Assembly (NCBI GenBank): GCA_963798455.1
Contig: CAWCTD010000003.1
Location: forward strand, 1,922,001 to 1,986,000
Origin: CAWCTD01 sp963798455
GTDB lineage: Bacteria; Acidobacteriota; Terriglobia; Bryobacterales; Bryobacteraceae
Direction of reading: 5' to 3'
Length of the DNA: 64,000 nucleotides
Under the pieces are notes generated by a model. That model was not told the origin of the DNA. It saw only the letters and a program-made list of their open reading frames with translations, and did not search any database. Position 1 is the stretch's first letter. Every line of letters begins with the position of its first letter. Shown in pieces: positions 17,912-26,472 of this stretch. Made by a program: the position numbers and the translations under genes.

Positions 17912-18571
17912 ATGCGGCCAGTTTGGATCCTGCTGTCGAGCATCGGGATGGTCTTGCAGTTGCTGCTGATTGCCGCGATGCTGAAGGGGGCATTCAGGAG
18001 ATTCCAGTTCGTGTTCGCGTATGCTGTGGTCCTTTTTCTGACGACGGTGATCGAGGCGTCGGCTTTCTACAACGCCAACCTGTTTAGCCGTGCCGCGCGG
18101 TACTACTGGATGATTGATGCTGGCCGCCAGGCGCTCATCTTCCTGCTTGTCATGTCGCTGATTTACGGCGCACTGGGTCCCAATCCCAAGCGGCCATCGA
18201 TCAGGCATCTTCTGTCTGTGGCAGCTTCTCTGTTCGTCCTGGTTTCGCTCTACTTTACCTGGGACCCGAGAATCGGCCACTGGATGACCGATCTCAGCCG
18301 GAACCTCGGGTTTCTTGCGGTCTTGCTCAATCTGATCCTGTGGGCAGTTCTTATCCAGTTCAAGAGGGAAGACCGCACCCTGCTCACGGTGAGCGGCGGG
18401 ATGGGTATCCAAATGGCCGGCAAGGCGATCGGGCATTCCTTGCGGCAGTTGTCCAAGAGCACCGAAGTGGCGGGTGACCTGATCATCGTTCTCTCCCACC
18501 TGCTGTGCCTCTACATCTGGTGGCAGGTGTTCCGCCGCTCCGGCCAGACAACGAGTCCCAACCCAGAGTAG
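17912..18571 (+). CDS. multi-pass membrane protein, unknown function
   Basis: A 219-residue integral membrane protein with about six or seven hydrophobic segments, for example ILLSSIGMVLQLLLIAAML, VFAYAVVLFLTTVIEA, ALIFLLVMSLIYGAL, LLSVAASLFVLVSLYF, LAVLLNLILWAVLI and LIIVLSHLLCLYIWW. No catalytic motif is evident. Layout and length resemble uncharacterised acidobacterial membrane proteins, but I cannot name a family. The GGGAGGG ribosome site precedes the ATG. It follows the repeat-protein gene by 132 bp on the same strand and converges on aspS. Confidence 0.8.
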   Translation: MRPVWILLSSIGMVLQLLLIAAMLKGAFRRFQFVFAYAVVLFLTTVIEASAFYNANLFSRAARYYWMIDAGRQALIFLLVMSLIYGALGPNPKRPSIRHLLSVAASLFVLVSLYFTWDPRIGHWMTDLSRNLGFLAVLLNLILWAVLIQFKREDRTLLTVSGGMGIQMAGKAIGHSLRQLSKSTEVAGDLIIVLSHLLCLYIWWQVFRRSGQTTSPNPE

Positions 18572-18580
18572 CCGCGAGAC

Positions 18581-18598
18581 GTGGAGGGCATACTCCAC
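18581..18598. terminator. candidate bidirectional terminator hairpin
   Basis: GTGGAG and CTCCAC form a perfect 6-bp stem around a 6-base loop between the convergent ends of the membrane-protein gene and aspS. No T tract follows on either side, so it is a weak candidate. Confidence 0.35.
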
Positions 18599-18608
18599 GG
18601 GCCACACG

Positions 18609-20393
18609 CTACGGGCTCTTCTTTATCGAGATTCCCAGTTCTCGCAACTGCCGTTCCGGCACGGCGGCCGGCGCGTCGCACATCAGGTCGGTCCCGCGCG
18701 CTGTCTTGGGGAACGGAATCACGTCCCGGATCGAGATCTCCCCGGCCAGGATCATCACCAGCCGGTCCAGCCCGAGGGCGATCCCGCCGTGCGGCGGGGC
18801 GCCGTACTCCAGGGCATCCAGGAGAAAGCCGAACCTGTGGCGGGCCTCCTCATCGCTGAACCCCAGGGCGGCGAACACCTTCGCCTGCACGTCGCGCCGG
18901 TGGATACGGATCGACCCGGAGCCGAGTTCCACACCGTTCAGCACGAGGTCGTAGGACTTAGCCCGGCAAGTGGCAGGGTCCGCCGCGAGCTTGTCCAGAT
19001 CCTCGTCATGGACTGAGGTGAACGGATGGTGCGCCGCGCCCCAGCGGCTCTCCTCGTCGTTCCACTCGAACATCGGGAAATCGACCACCCAAAGCAACCG
19101 GAAGTCGCGGGGGTCCAAGAGCTTGTGGCGGTCGTTGTACTTCTGCGCGGCGAACAGCCTGAGCTGGCCGCAAGCCTGGAGGACCGTCTCCTCCGGCCGG
19201 TGCCCCTTGGGCTCCGACGGCCAGCCAGCGAGCAGCAACAGGTCCTGGTCCCCGGCGCCGGTCCGCTCTCGCACCGACGCCATGGGCGCCGGGAAGTCCC
19301 GTTCCAGCCTCTTCACGTCGTCGTATACCCGAAGGCCGCGCTCCGTGCCGAAGGCCTTCAGATCGTCGCGCTCCTTGCGGCTCAGAACGCCGGTCTGGGG
19401 AATGTGGATCGCCACCAGGGGCAACCCCTCGCCGGTCAGGCCGCTGCCCCGGAAGAGATCCTCCACCGGGTGGAAGGGAGGAATGCGCATGTCCGGCTTG
19501 TCGGTGCCGTACGCCCGCATGGCCTGCTGGTAAGTGAGGCGCGGGAACGGGGCCTTTACTTCAAAACCCGCCACGGCTGCGAGCCTCACTATGAGCGGCT
19601 CGATCACCTCAAAAATCCGCTCCTGCTGCGGGAAGGACATCTCCAGGTCGATTTGCGTGAATTCCGGCTGGCGGTCGGCGCGCAGGTCCTCGTCGCGGAA
19701 GCAGCGCACAATCTGGAAGTACTTCTCGAAGCCGCTGATCATCAGGAGCTGTTTGAATATCTGCGGCGACTGCGGGAGTGCGTAAAAGCAGCCACGCTGC
19801 ACGCGGCTGGGGACCAGATAGTCGCGCGCGCCCTCCGGCGTGGAGCGCGTCATGAAGGGCGTTTCGATCTCCAGGAAGCCCATCGAGGTGAGCAACTCCC
19901 GCGCCGCGAAGGAGATCTTCGACCGCAGGATGATGTTGCGCTGCATGTGCGGGCGGCGCAGATCGACGTAGCGGTACTTGAGACGCGCCTCCTCGGTCAC
20001 GTCCACCTCTTCTTCCATGGGGAAGGGAGGCGTGCGGGACTCGTTCAGGATCCACAGCTTGTCGGCCACCAGCTCGATTTCGCCGGTTTCGAGATTGGGG
20101 TTGACGGTCTCCGGAGATCGCCGCTCGACGCGCCCTTCGACGGCGGCCACGTACTCCGAGCGGAGCGACTCGGCTTTCTGGTGGAGCTCGGCGCTGGCGT
20201 CAGCGTGAAACACCACTTGAGTGATTCCGTCGCGGTCCCGGAGCTGGATGAAAATGATCCCGCCGAGGTCGTGACGCTTGTGGACCCAGCCCATCAAGAG
20301 GCCTCGCGAGCCCTCGTGGGAGACTCGCAGTTGGCCGCACGTGTGCGTGCGCCGAAGTTCGCCGAGGAAATCCAAAGGTACGCTACCCTGCAT
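18609..20393 (-). CDS. aspS: aspartate-tRNA ligase
   Basis: Class II aminoacyl-tRNA synthetase that charges tRNA-Asp in the cytoplasm. The 594-residue length is that of the bacterial type, with an N-terminal OB anticodon-binding domain (GQLRVSHEGSRGLLMGWVHK, then RHDLGGIIFIQLRDR), the bacterial insertion, motif 2 around FQIVRCFRDEDLRADRQPEFTQ split over FRDEDLR and PEFTQID, and motif 3 APPHGGIALGLDRLVM. It ends the carbonic anhydrase-hisS-aspS operon; its start overlaps the hisS stop by 11 bp. Whether it is discriminating or also charges tRNA-Asn cannot be told from this window. Confidence 0.97.
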   Translation of the reverse strand: MQGSVPLDFLGELRRTHTCGQLRVSHEGSRGLLMGWVHKRHDLGGIIFIQLRDRDGITQVVFHADASAELHQKAESLRSEYVAAVEGRVERRSPETVNPNLETGEIELVADKLWILNESRTPPFPMEEEVDVTEEARLKYRYVDLRRPHMQRNIILRSKISFAARELLTSMGFLEIETPFMTRSTPEGARDYLVPSRVQRGCFYALPQSPQIFKQLLMISGFEKYFQIVRCFRDEDLRADRQPEFTQIDLEMSFPQQERIFEVIEPLIVRLAAVAGFEVKAPFPRLTYQQAMRAYGTDKPDMRIPPFHPVEDLFRGSGLTGEGLPLVAIHIPQTGVLSRKERDDLKAFGTERGLRVYDDVKRLERDFPAPMASVRERTGAGDQDLLLLAGWPSEPKGHRPEETVLQACGQLRLFAAQKYNDRHKLLDPRDFRLLWVVDFPMFEWNDEESRWGAAHHPFTSVHDEDLDKLAADPATCRAKSYDLVLNGVELGSGSIRIHRRDVQAKVFAALGFSDEEARHRFGFLLDALEYGAPPHGGIALGLDRLVMILAGEISIRDVIPFPKTARGTDLMCDAPAAVPERQLRELGISIKKSP

Positions 20394-21648
20394 GTTCCAG
20401 TCTCAAACCTAGTTTCTCAAACAGTTCAGTGCGGGTCACGGTCTGCTGCTCGCCCGAGGCCATCTCTTTAAGCTGGATGTTCCCGGCGGCCAGCTCATCA
20501 TCGCCGAGAATGAGCACCTGACGCGCGCCAAGCTTGTTGGCCAGCTCGAGGGAGCGCTTGAGCTTCCCTTCCAGCCCCAACTCGACGGACTTCCCGCGGC
20601 GCCGCAGTTCTGAGGTTAGGATGGCGGCCTGCCGGGCGGCCGCTTCGCCGAGCGGGGCGATGAAGATGTCGAGGCCGGGCGCCGGCGGGCCGGAACCTGC
20701 CTCCTCGACGGTCATAAGTAAACGGTCTTCCCCGATGGAGAAGCCGATGCCCGGAAGACGGACCTTGGAGCCCAGAGACTCCGCCAGCCCGTCATAGCGG
20801 CCGCCGCCGAGCACCGAATTCTGGGCGCCCAGAGCGCCGTGAGTGATCTCGAACGTGGTTCGGGTGTAATAGTCGAGCCCGCGCACCAGCCGCGGCCAGA
20901 GCTCGAAACCGATCCCCCGATCGTGCAGACTGCCGCGAACAGCCTGAAAATGCGACTGGCAGGCTTCGCAGAGGTGATCCAGGATGGAGGGAAGCTTGTC
21001 GATGATCGGCTGGTCCGCCTCCACCTTGCAGTCGAGCACGCGCAAGGGGTTGGTCTCGACGCGCCTGCGGCAATCGGCGCACAGCGCGGGAGCCACTTTT
21101 CGCAGCTCGACCCGAAGGCCCGCCACAAACCTGGGGCGACATTCGGAGCATCCCACCGAGTTCACCAACAGCCGGAACTTGTCGAGCCCGGCGCCGCGGA
21201 GGATTTCGACGGCCAGTTCGATCACTTCGGCATCCATGCCCGGCGACTCCGACCCGATCGCTTCGGCACCGATCTGATAGAACTGCCGGAAGCGCCCTTT
21301 CTGTGGCCGTTCGCGGCGGAACATCGGCCCCAGGTAGAACAGCTTCAACTGGCCCGGCTGCTGATCCAGGCGATGCTCGATCGCGGCGCGGATCACCGAG
21401 GCGGTGCATTCGGGCCGCAGCGTCAGAGACGAGCCATCCCGGTCCTCGAAGGTGTACATCTCTTTGGTCACGATGTCCGTCTCTTCGCCAACGCCCCTGG
21501 CGAACAGCAGCGTCTCTTCGAAGACCGGCGTGCGGATCTCGTGGTAGTTGAACGTGCGGAAGACTTCTCTCGCCTTCTGCTCGACGGCGTTCCACAGATC
21601 GCTCGCGGGAGGCAGAATGTCCCGCGTGCCTTTGACCGCGCGAATCAC
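20383..21648 (-). CDS. hisS: histidine-tRNA ligase
   Basis: Class II synthetase charging tRNA-His. It opens with MIRAVKGTRDILPPAS, the standard HisRS N-terminus, then LRPECTASVIRA, motif 2 in RRERPQKGRFRQFYQIGAE, the HisA-type LVRGLDYYTRTTFE, GGRYDGLAESLG, motif 3 LPGIGFSIGEDRLL, and a C-terminal anticodon-binding domain ending near ILGDDELAAGNIQLK. The 421-residue length is normal. It overlaps the carbonic anhydrase gene by 4 bp upstream and aspS by 11 bp downstream, so the three genes form one tight operon. Confidence 0.97.
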   Translation of the reverse strand: MIRAVKGTRDILPPASDLWNAVEQKAREVFRTFNYHEIRTPVFEETLLFARGVGEETDIVTKEMYTFEDRDGSSLTLRPECTASVIRAAIEHRLDQQPGQLKLFYLGPMFRRERPQKGRFRQFYQIGAEAIGSESPGMDAEVIELAVEILRGAGLDKFRLLVNSVGCSECRPRFVAGLRVELRKVAPALCADCRRRVETNPLRVLDCKVEADQPIIDKLPSILDHLCEACQSHFQAVRGSLHDRGIGFELWPRLVRGLDYYTRTTFEITHGALGAQNSVLGGGRYDGLAESLGSKVRLPGIGFSIGEDRLLMTVEEAGSGPPAPGLDIFIAPLGEAAARQAAILTSELRRRGKSVELGLEGKLKRSLELANKLGARQVLILGDDELAAGNIQLKEMASGEQQTVTRTELFEKLGLRLEHAG

Positions 21649-22157
21649 TGCTGTTCTTCCTTAAAGGACTGGCCGTAACCAACGTAGTTGGCGCAATTGG
21701 CCTGGAAGCGCGCCCGCTCCTCGCCGGTAACCTGACGCCGCACTTTGCCGGGCACGCCCAAAACCAGGCTGCCGGGGGGAATCTCGGCCCCTTCGGGCAC
21801 CAGGCTGCCCGCTCCTACGACAGCGCCTTGGTGGATGCGCGCGCCGTTGAGGACAATGGCGCCGATTCCGATCAGGCAGTCGTCCTCGATCGTGCAGCCG
21901 TGCAGTACGACGCTGTGGCCGATGGTGACGCGGTTGCCGATCGTGGTGGGTTCGCCCACGTCGACGTGCACCACGCAATTGTCCTGAAGGCTGGTCTCGT
22001 CGCCGATGCGAATCGGGTTAACGTCGCCGCGGAGGACGGCACCGGGCCAGATGCTGGAGCGCTCGCCGATTTCCACGTCTCCGATCACCTGGGCGCTGGG
22101 GTCGATGTAGGCAGATGCGGCTATCCTGGGCAGGACGCCGCGATAGGCGCGAATCAT
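21645..22157 (-). CDS. gamma carbonic anhydrase family protein
   Basis: A left-handed beta-helix protein of the gamma carbonic anhydrase/YrdA group, forming trimers with metal at subunit interfaces. Hexapeptide repeats run through the sequence (IGDVEIGERSSIWPGAVLRG, IGNRVTIGHSVVLHG, IEDDCLIGIGAIVLNGA). The metal-binding histidines are seen in VVHVD and in GHSVVLHG. The ATG at 22157 (MIRAYRGVLPRIA) is chosen because homology starts there; a longer frame to 22205 adds 16 residues unlike the family. Length is 170 residues. First gene of the operon with hisS and aspS. Confidence 0.93.
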   Translation of the reverse strand: MIRAYRGVLPRIAASAYIDPSAQVIGDVEIGERSSIWPGAVLRGDVNPIRIGDETSLQDNCVVHVDVGEPTTIGNRVTIGHSVVLHGCTIEDDCLIGIGAIVLNGARIHQGAVVGAGSLVPEGAEIPPGSLVLGVPGKVRRQVTGEERARFQANCANYVGYGQSFKEEQQ

Positions 22158-22337
22158 GTATGTTTCTGAGTTCACTATGTTAGCACAGGGCCGCCCGCGA
22201 TCCACGCCACCACCGGGCCCGGCTGCTTGTTCCTCGGCGCCTCATGTCTTCGAGCGATGCCGCGAGAGAATCCAGGCACGGGGGCTTCGAGAGGGGGTAT
22301 CCAAGGGCCACCCGGGGATTGAACTGGCGGGGGCTGT

Positions 22338-22442
22338 CTAAGGCAGGAGCCTTGCGAGCAGCGGTTGAATGAATGCCGGCCGCAACATCAGCAGCCAGAA
22401 CAGAAGACCAACGAACACCATCGCCGGAATTCCCAGATCCAC
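22338..22442 (-). CDS. possible 34-residue membrane peptide
   Basis: A minus-strand frame from GTG 22442 reads MDLGIPAMVFVGLLFWLLML and ends RPAFIQPLLARLLP, one transmembrane helix with a short basic, Pro-containing tail. An excellent ribosome site, GGGAGGAG, ends 12-14 bases before the GTG. Single-helix peptides of this size are easily missed; there is no comparison to confirm it. Confidence 0.4.
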   Translation of the reverse strand: MDLGIPAMVFVGLLFWLLMLRPAFIQPLLARLLP

Positions 22443-22715
22443 TTCCGCATAGGCGCTCCTCCCGTGTCAATTCTAACCGCGAACCGCCGTCCCGGCAATG
22501 CGTACAAAAGTCCTGTTACTACGCTATCCGTGGATATCAACACCTCCTCTGTTTGTCGACAGTCGCAGCGGGGGGCGGCGGCTATCGGTAATCCTAACGG
22601 CGGGAGGCTTGGCCGTGCTCGCCGCGCTGGGGCAATGAATTCCGCAGCCGCCTGTTCAGTTCAGAGCCTGTAGGTTCTGGAGACGGCACTTAGTAGCTGC
22701 TTCGGATGCCGCAGG

Positions 22716-23348
22716 CTACTTCATCGCCACTCCGGTGGTGGCGCTCACGAAGGCCAGGTAGCCAGACCTGCGGCTACCCCACATGATGTACCAAACGGGA
22801 CCGGGGAAGCGAGTAGTACTGGCTAGCGCAATGCTGACCTTCTGGCCGGGGTGTCTCTTCAGCCAAGCGCCTGCTGTCTTGGAGGCGACCTTGAAGGCTT
22901 CGTCAGAATTGATGGAGAACTCGGTGATCTGGAACGGGCGGCCCTGCGGCGTCGAGCCGCTCCAGGTCTGCGCCCCGCGCGCGCTGACACCCTTATGGAT
23001 GTCGCTGCCATGATCGGCGACCGCATATACAAAAGTGCGCGCTTCGCTGCGGCTCGGCGAGACGAAAACGGCGGTCCACATCCCGGCTTTGCCGTCTTCA
23101 TTCTTGATACCCGGAATTTCGCCGGACGCCAGCGTCAGTGGCAGAAGGTCGGTGGCCCAGGCGCGCGCCGGTTTGTACATTTCGAAGAATGCCGTGCGCC
23201 CGTCCACGGCCTCCGGCGGGCCCGGCGGCTCCGCTTTGGCTGGCGCGTTCGCTTCTTTTGATTCCGCAGGTTTAGGGGCTTCCGAACAAGATGTCAGGAG
23301 CAAAACCGCAGCCAGCGCTGCAACCGCTCTTAAGAGTTGTTTGTCCAT
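22716..23348 (-). CDS. putative lipoprotein, unknown function
   Basis: A 210-residue protein with a lipoprotein signal: MDKQLLRAVAALAAVLLLTS then the lipobox cysteine in LLTSC. A Pro/Ala/Glu-rich linker (EAPKPAESKEANAPAK) leads to a folded domain with YKPARAWATDLLPLTL, MWTAVFVSPSRSEARTFVY, FSINSDEAFKVASKTAG and a C-terminal WYIMWGSRRSGYLAFVSA. The last part recalls propeptide/PepSY-like strands, but the match is too weak to name. It should be anchored in the envelope. No neighbour on the same strand is close enough to define an operon. Confidence 0.8.
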   Translation of the reverse strand: MDKQLLRAVAALAAVLLLTSCSEAPKPAESKEANAPAKAEPPGPPEAVDGRTAFFEMYKPARAWATDLLPLTLASGEIPGIKNEDGKAGMWTAVFVSPSRSEARTFVYAVADHGSDIHKGVSARGAQTWSGSTPQGRPFQITEFSINSDEAFKVASKTAGAWLKRHPGQKVSIALASTTRFPGPVWYIMWGSRRSGYLAFVSATTGVAMK

Positions 23349-23499
23349 ACTTCTATCCGCCTTTCATTCTATGGCAGCGTGCTGCGGAGTGGAACCCCTG
23401 AAGCCGATCGATTCTACACCCAGCGGCCTCCGTAGGGGCTGGTTTTCTCTTTTCCATGCTGAACGGCTCCGGCTGCCTAGGAGCGCTCGGTTCGAACGA

Positions 23500-23537
23500 C
23501 CCAACGCGGGCGCGGCCTGTCGAGCGGGTGCTGGCGG
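23500..23537 (+). repeat. dispersed 38-bp GC-rich repeat, copy A
   Basis: Shares a core GGGCGCGGCC followed by GGGTGCTGGCGG with copy B at 24981-25018 (5 mismatches in 38) and, more loosely, with copy C at 23831-23868. It lies between genes. Confidence 0.5.
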
Positions 23538-23599
23538 AGCGGGCAGCATAGCGACTTCTGCGGGTGGACGGCATACTATGGGTGGAATAGCGTCACGAA

Positions 23600-23788
23600 A
23601 TGGCTCAAGTTGGAGTCGCTCTGCTATCGCTTCTGGTGTTCCTGGGTTGCACCTCGCCTTTCCTGACCCGCGACCGACGGAAGCAGGAACTATGGGCCAT
23701 GAGGGCGTGGGTGCTCATCCCGGTCGCACTGGCAATTCTTCTGGTCGCGGTTCTTCTGTTCCGCTTAACATCTGCCATCGACCCATGA
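23600..23788 (+). CDS. small two-helix membrane protein
   Basis: A 62-residue frame, MAQVGVALLSLLVFLGCTSP, then TRDRRKQELWAMRAW and VLIPVALAILLVAVLLF. It predicts two membrane helices joined by a short charged loop. A TATACT-like element stands about 30 bp upstream, but there is no clear ribosome site. No family recognised. Confidence 0.5.
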   Translation: MAQVGVALLSLLVFLGCTSPFLTRDRRKQELWAMRAWVLIPVALAILLVAVLLFRLTSAIDP

Positions 23789-23830
23789 TCGTCATGAACT
23801 CACCGGGTTAGACCGACCAGGCGACGACGA

Positions 23831-23868
23831 CTCGGCGCGGGTGCGGCCATCGGGGGAGTGTTGGCCGG
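23831..23868 (+). repeat. dispersed 38-bp GC-rich repeat, copy C
   Basis: A diverged copy of the repeat at 23500-23537 and 24981-25018, sharing the GGTGCGGCCATCGG / GTGTTGGCCGG layout. It lies directly after the small membrane protein gene. Confidence 0.35.
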
Positions 23869-23960
23869 GTGGCTACGGGTCAAGGGACGCCGCCACAAGC
23901 CTGTAGGATTCGGTCAAGCTCCTCTTTGCTGGGATTGATGGTTTTGTCGTTCGGGCCGAG

Positions 23961-24152
23961 GTGCATCGAAAAATTGGCCCCCTTGTCAGCGTTTCGCCTC
24001 AACCCCAACCTTTGCTTCTTGACGAACACACAGAGTTGGCGGTGTTTTTCACTCCCCGGCAAGGCACGAGTTTCGAGGAGATCGAAAGCCTTGTTCGTGA
24101 ACTGAACGCGAAGCTGGCCAAGGTCTATTTCAACCTGTCTCCGCGAACTTGA
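23961..24152 (+). CDS. uncertain small ORF
   Basis: A plus-strand frame from GTG 23961 ends in FTPRQGTSFEEIESLVREL and NAKLAKVYFNLSPRT, which reads like a natural helical C-terminus. The opposite strand (24062-23880) also reads naturally at its end (PNDKTINPSKEELDRILQAC). Both cannot be full genes over the same bases; one or both may be remnants. Confidence 0.25.
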   Translation: MHRKIGPLVSVSPQPQPLLLDEHTELAVFFTPRQGTSFEEIESLVRELNAKLAKVYFNLSPRT

Positions 24153-24258
24153 ATTGCGTTTCCACCCGAGAACCTTCGCAGCACAAAGCGACCGAGCCTG
24201 AGAGAGGGATACCGCCGCAGGATCACCGGCGCCTCCGCGATCGCATCACAGGGCTGCC

Positions 24259-24384
24259 ATGAGCGGTTTTACCCCACAAAGCGAGGATTCGGGGGCGATG
24301 ACAGTGGCTGAGGCCCTGAGACGCCTAGCCGAGAGGCTGCGAGAGGCGAGGCGCTTCCGACCCGGCGGCTTGAACCCCGGCTAA
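24259..24384 (+). CDS. possible 41-residue small protein
   Basis: From ATG 24259 the frame reads MSGFTPQSEDSGAMTVAEAL and continues RRLAERLREARRFRPGGLNPG, a strongly basic amphipathic helix. It converges on the lipoprotein gene 4 bp downstream. Too short to be sure; no family known. Confidence 0.35.
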   Translation: MSGFTPQSEDSGAMTVAEALRRLAERLREARRFRPGGLNPG

Positions 24385-24388
24385 TTAG

Positions 24389-24868
24389 CTATTTTGGCCT
24401 CGCCACAAACATGCTGTGGACATAAACCTTCCTGCCTTGGTACTCGCCGCTGGTCATGCGGACCTCGGTTCGGTGTTCCATCCCCTGCGATCCAAGGTGG
24501 AAGCTTAAGACGCGAACGCCATCTCCGATTCTCGTATCAAGAAGCTGGCCGGACTCGGCAAGTTGGGCTATCCCTTCCGAGTCCTTAGCTGCTAGGAGTT
24601 TGTTGAACTCCGCGAATGCTTCAATACTTGTCGCCGTGGGGAGGTAGTTGGTCCCCCTGATAATTTGGAAGTCCGCTGATAGTTGACAGACGTCACCGGG
24701 CTTGATGCAGACACTTGGCACATCTTTGGATGGAGGCGCGGTTGCGTTTGTGCTTGTCGCGGTTCTCGAACCGGGATCGGCGGAGCATCCTAGTAGCAGC
24801 AGAATGGCTAGCAGCGTGCTCGCCGTCAGGGAGGCGAACACGGACGCCAAAAGCGGACTCCGAGTCAT
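24389..24868 (-). CDS. putative lipoprotein, unknown function
   Basis: A 159-residue protein with a lipoprotein signal: hydrophobic stretch LTASTLLAILLLLGC with the lipobox cysteine at residue 28. A Ser/Thr/Pro linker follows (TATSTNATAPPSKD), then a small domain with KPGDVCQLSADFQIIRGT, FAEFNKLLAAKDSEGIAQL and a C-terminal VRMTSGEYQGRKVYVHSMF resembling SH3-like or YgdR-like strands; the family is not certain. It should sit on the periplasmic face of a membrane. Confidence 0.75.
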   Translation of the reverse strand: MTRSPLLASVFASLTASTLLAILLLLGCSADPGSRTATSTNATAPPSKDVPSVCIKPGDVCQLSADFQIIRGTNYLPTATSIEAFAEFNKLLAAKDSEGIAQLAESGQLLDTRIGDGVRVLSFHLGSQGMEHRTEVRMTSGEYQGRKVYVHSMFVARPK

Positions 24869-24980
24869 GGGCGCTCCTCTGTCACTGGATCATAGCATGT
24901 GGTTAGCATGTCAAGATCATGCGCCCCGTGCCCCAGCCCCGAGGCCCCAGACCTAGCCACCGGCACCCCGACGCGGACGG

Positions 24981-25018
24981 CCCAGCGTGGGCGCGGCCAG
25001 CCGAGGGGGTGCTGGCGG
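24981..25018 (+). repeat. dispersed 38-bp GC-rich repeat, copy B
   Basis: Second close copy of the repeat at 23500-23537. It ends 2 bp before the 3' end of the basic-adaptor-domain gene on the minus strand, so it could act in that transcript's end. Confidence 0.5.
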
Positions 25019-25020
25019 CG

Positions 25021-25488
25021 CTATTTCTTCCGCTCGTAGACCTTCTTCCCAGAAGCGCTGTAGTGGTACCTTCCACCCCTTGGGCCTTCATATATGGGCT
25101 GTCCAGAGGCCGTAGTCTGCCCTGTGGGTGTGCCGCTGGCCGCCGGGGCCTGCGCTGCGGTCTTGCTCTGGGTGGCCGTCTGCCCTGCGCTGGCAGACGA
25201 GGGGCCAGAGGATTGCCCTGCGGTCGCCGACTGGCTACCTGGGAACGTCGGGGCACCCGTCGATTCAGGGGACCCCTTTGAGGCAACCGAGGAGCCGACG
25301 ACTATCTGGTTGAATGCTGACTCCGGCAGTTGCCCCGACGACACAACGGACTTCAGCGCTTGAAGACCTTCGATCTCCTTCTGGAGTGCAGCAATCCTCT
25401 TGTCAATCTCCTCGATCTTTTTGTCCTTGAGTGACTGCGCTGGAAGCAGGGTGGTGAACCCGAGAACAACGACGAGAAGCAATCTCAT
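25021..25488 (-). CDS. exported protein with coiled coil and PBCV basic-adaptor-like C-terminus
   Basis: A 155-residue protein: signal peptide MRLLLVVVLGFTTLLPAQS, a coiled coil (KDKKIEEIDKRIAALQKEIE), a long Ser/Ala/Thr/Gln-rich low-complexity stretch (residues about 70-125), and a C-terminal IYEGPRGGRYHYSASGKKVY motif. The last motif matches the short basic adaptor domain first described in chlorella virus PBCV-1 proteins, also found in bacterial secreted proteins, whose role is unknown. It is preceded by a GGAGAACGGGC ribosome region. It reads away from the small gene at 25574. Confidence 0.75.
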   Translation of the reverse strand: MRLLLVVVLGFTTLLPAQSLKDKKIEEIDKRIAALQKEIEGLQALKSVVSSGQLPESAFNQIVVGSSVASKGSPESTGAPTFPGSQSATAGQSSGPSSASAGQTATQSKTAAQAPAASGTPTGQTTASGQPIYEGPRGGRYHYSASGKKVYERKK

Positions 25489-25573
25489 GCCCGTTCTCCT
25501 TCCCTACGGTGTGAATTATACTCAAGTGTCGGAAATTCTGCCACAGCCATCGGGCAGTCAAGGAGGCTCGCCT

Positions 25574-25786
25574 ATGGGACGGAAGTTCGGCTTCTCGTAC
25601 TCGTGGAAGCGCGCCGTGGGGATCTCGGCGGCGAAAGGCCGTATCTCTCGCCAGAGCGGGATTCCTCTCACGCGGTCGGGGAGACAACGGAAATTCGGTC
25701 GAGCTGCCGGGTGCTGCATCATGCTGGCGCTGCCCGGACTCGGGCTGTTGCTTGTCGTCCAGAGGCTGATCGGTTGGATGAAGTAG
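25574..25786 (+). CDS. small phage/plasmid-type conserved protein
   Basis: A 70-residue protein with an AGGAGG site ending 8 bp before ATG 25574. The N-terminal half, MGRKFGFSYSWKRAVGISAA then KGRISRQSGIPLTRSGRQRK, is a very basic segment I know from small proteins in phages and integrative elements of unknown role. The second half is a single transmembrane helix (CCIMLALPGLGLLLVVQRLI). Together this suggests a membrane-tethered, nucleic-acid- or protein-binding peptide; that is inference. Confidence 0.65.
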   Translation: MGRKFGFSYSWKRAVGISAAKGRISRQSGIPLTRSGRQRKFGRAAGCCIMLALPGLGLLLVVQRLIGWMK

Positions 25787-25861
25787 AATCGCACCCAGAA
25801 GTGGCACGGAAGGGTGCCATGGCGAGGTGGGCGAAGAAGGACAAGGCGGGAGGGCGATCAG

Positions 25862-26377
25862 ATGAGATGCGCTTTATCGTTGTTGGCGGTATTGCTTGTC
25901 GCATTAGCGGCAGCAAGAGCACAGCCGGATGCTAAGTCCATGCGGAGGAGCCTAACGGGACTCAAGGCAGTGCAGGTCATGGTCGAGGATCTGCACCCGG
26001 ACGCGGAGCGCGACGGTTTACATAGGACCACGATCCAAACCGATGTGGAACTGAAACTCCGGCAGGCAGGCATTAAGGTACTGACAGAAGCCGAGTCGTT
26101 AGCCTCGCCGGGTATGCCCTACCTCTACATCAACGTAGGCACGTTGCCCCCCGAGACGCAACGCGGGCTCTACGCCTACTCCATCGCCGTGAGACTGCAA
26201 CAGAACGCGCGCCTTGAGCGTGACCCAAGAATATTAGTTGCGAGTGCAGCCACATGGTCCGCTCCGGTCCAATTCGGTACTGTGGGAACTACCAACCTCC
26301 AGCAACTCAGGGGCACCGTGAAGGACTTGGTAGACCAGTTCATCAATGCTTGGCTGTCGGTGAACCCGAAGCAGTAG
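25862..26377 (+). CDS. exported protein, unknown function
   Basis: A 171-residue protein. From ATG 25862 a signal peptide is clear (MRCALSLLAVLLVALAAARA, cleavage before QPD). The mature part has SLTGLKAVQVMVEDLHPDAE, VELKLRQAGIKVLTEAES, YLYINVGTLPPETQRGLYAY and a C-terminal TVKDLVDQFINAWLSVNPK. The alternation of strands and the ending resemble small periplasmic or outer-membrane-linked lipid/trafficking proteins, but I cannot assign a family. GGGAGGG precedes the start by about 7 bp. The next gene begins 95 bp downstream. Confidence 0.75.
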   Translation: MRCALSLLAVLLVALAAARAQPDAKSMRRSLTGLKAVQVMVEDLHPDAERDGLHRTTIQTDVELKLRQAGIKVLTEAESLASPGMPYLYINVGTLPPETQRGLYAYSIAVRLQQNARLERDPRILVASAATWSAPVQFGTVGTTNLQQLRGTVKDLVDQFINAWLSVNPKQ

Positions 26378-26472
26378 AGAGCTGGAAGGTGAGCGGTAGG
26401 CACACTGTGGGGACAGCGAGCGTGAGGGGATGGCTCAGGCAGAGGAATACGGACAATCAGAGGTGAACATAC

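Noticed and set aside
16896..17993. Long ORFs on both strands across the repeat region (365, 280 aa)
   Set aside because: They come from the 51-bp period keeping every frame open; only the plus frame at 16817 has an export leader and ribosome site.
19026..20471. Plus-strand 481-aa ORF over aspS
   Set aside because: Antisense of aspartyl-tRNA synthetase.
23880..24062. Minus-strand 60-aa ORF
   Set aside because: Ends naturally but lacks a ribosome site and conflicts with the equally natural plus frame; left undecided as a remnant.
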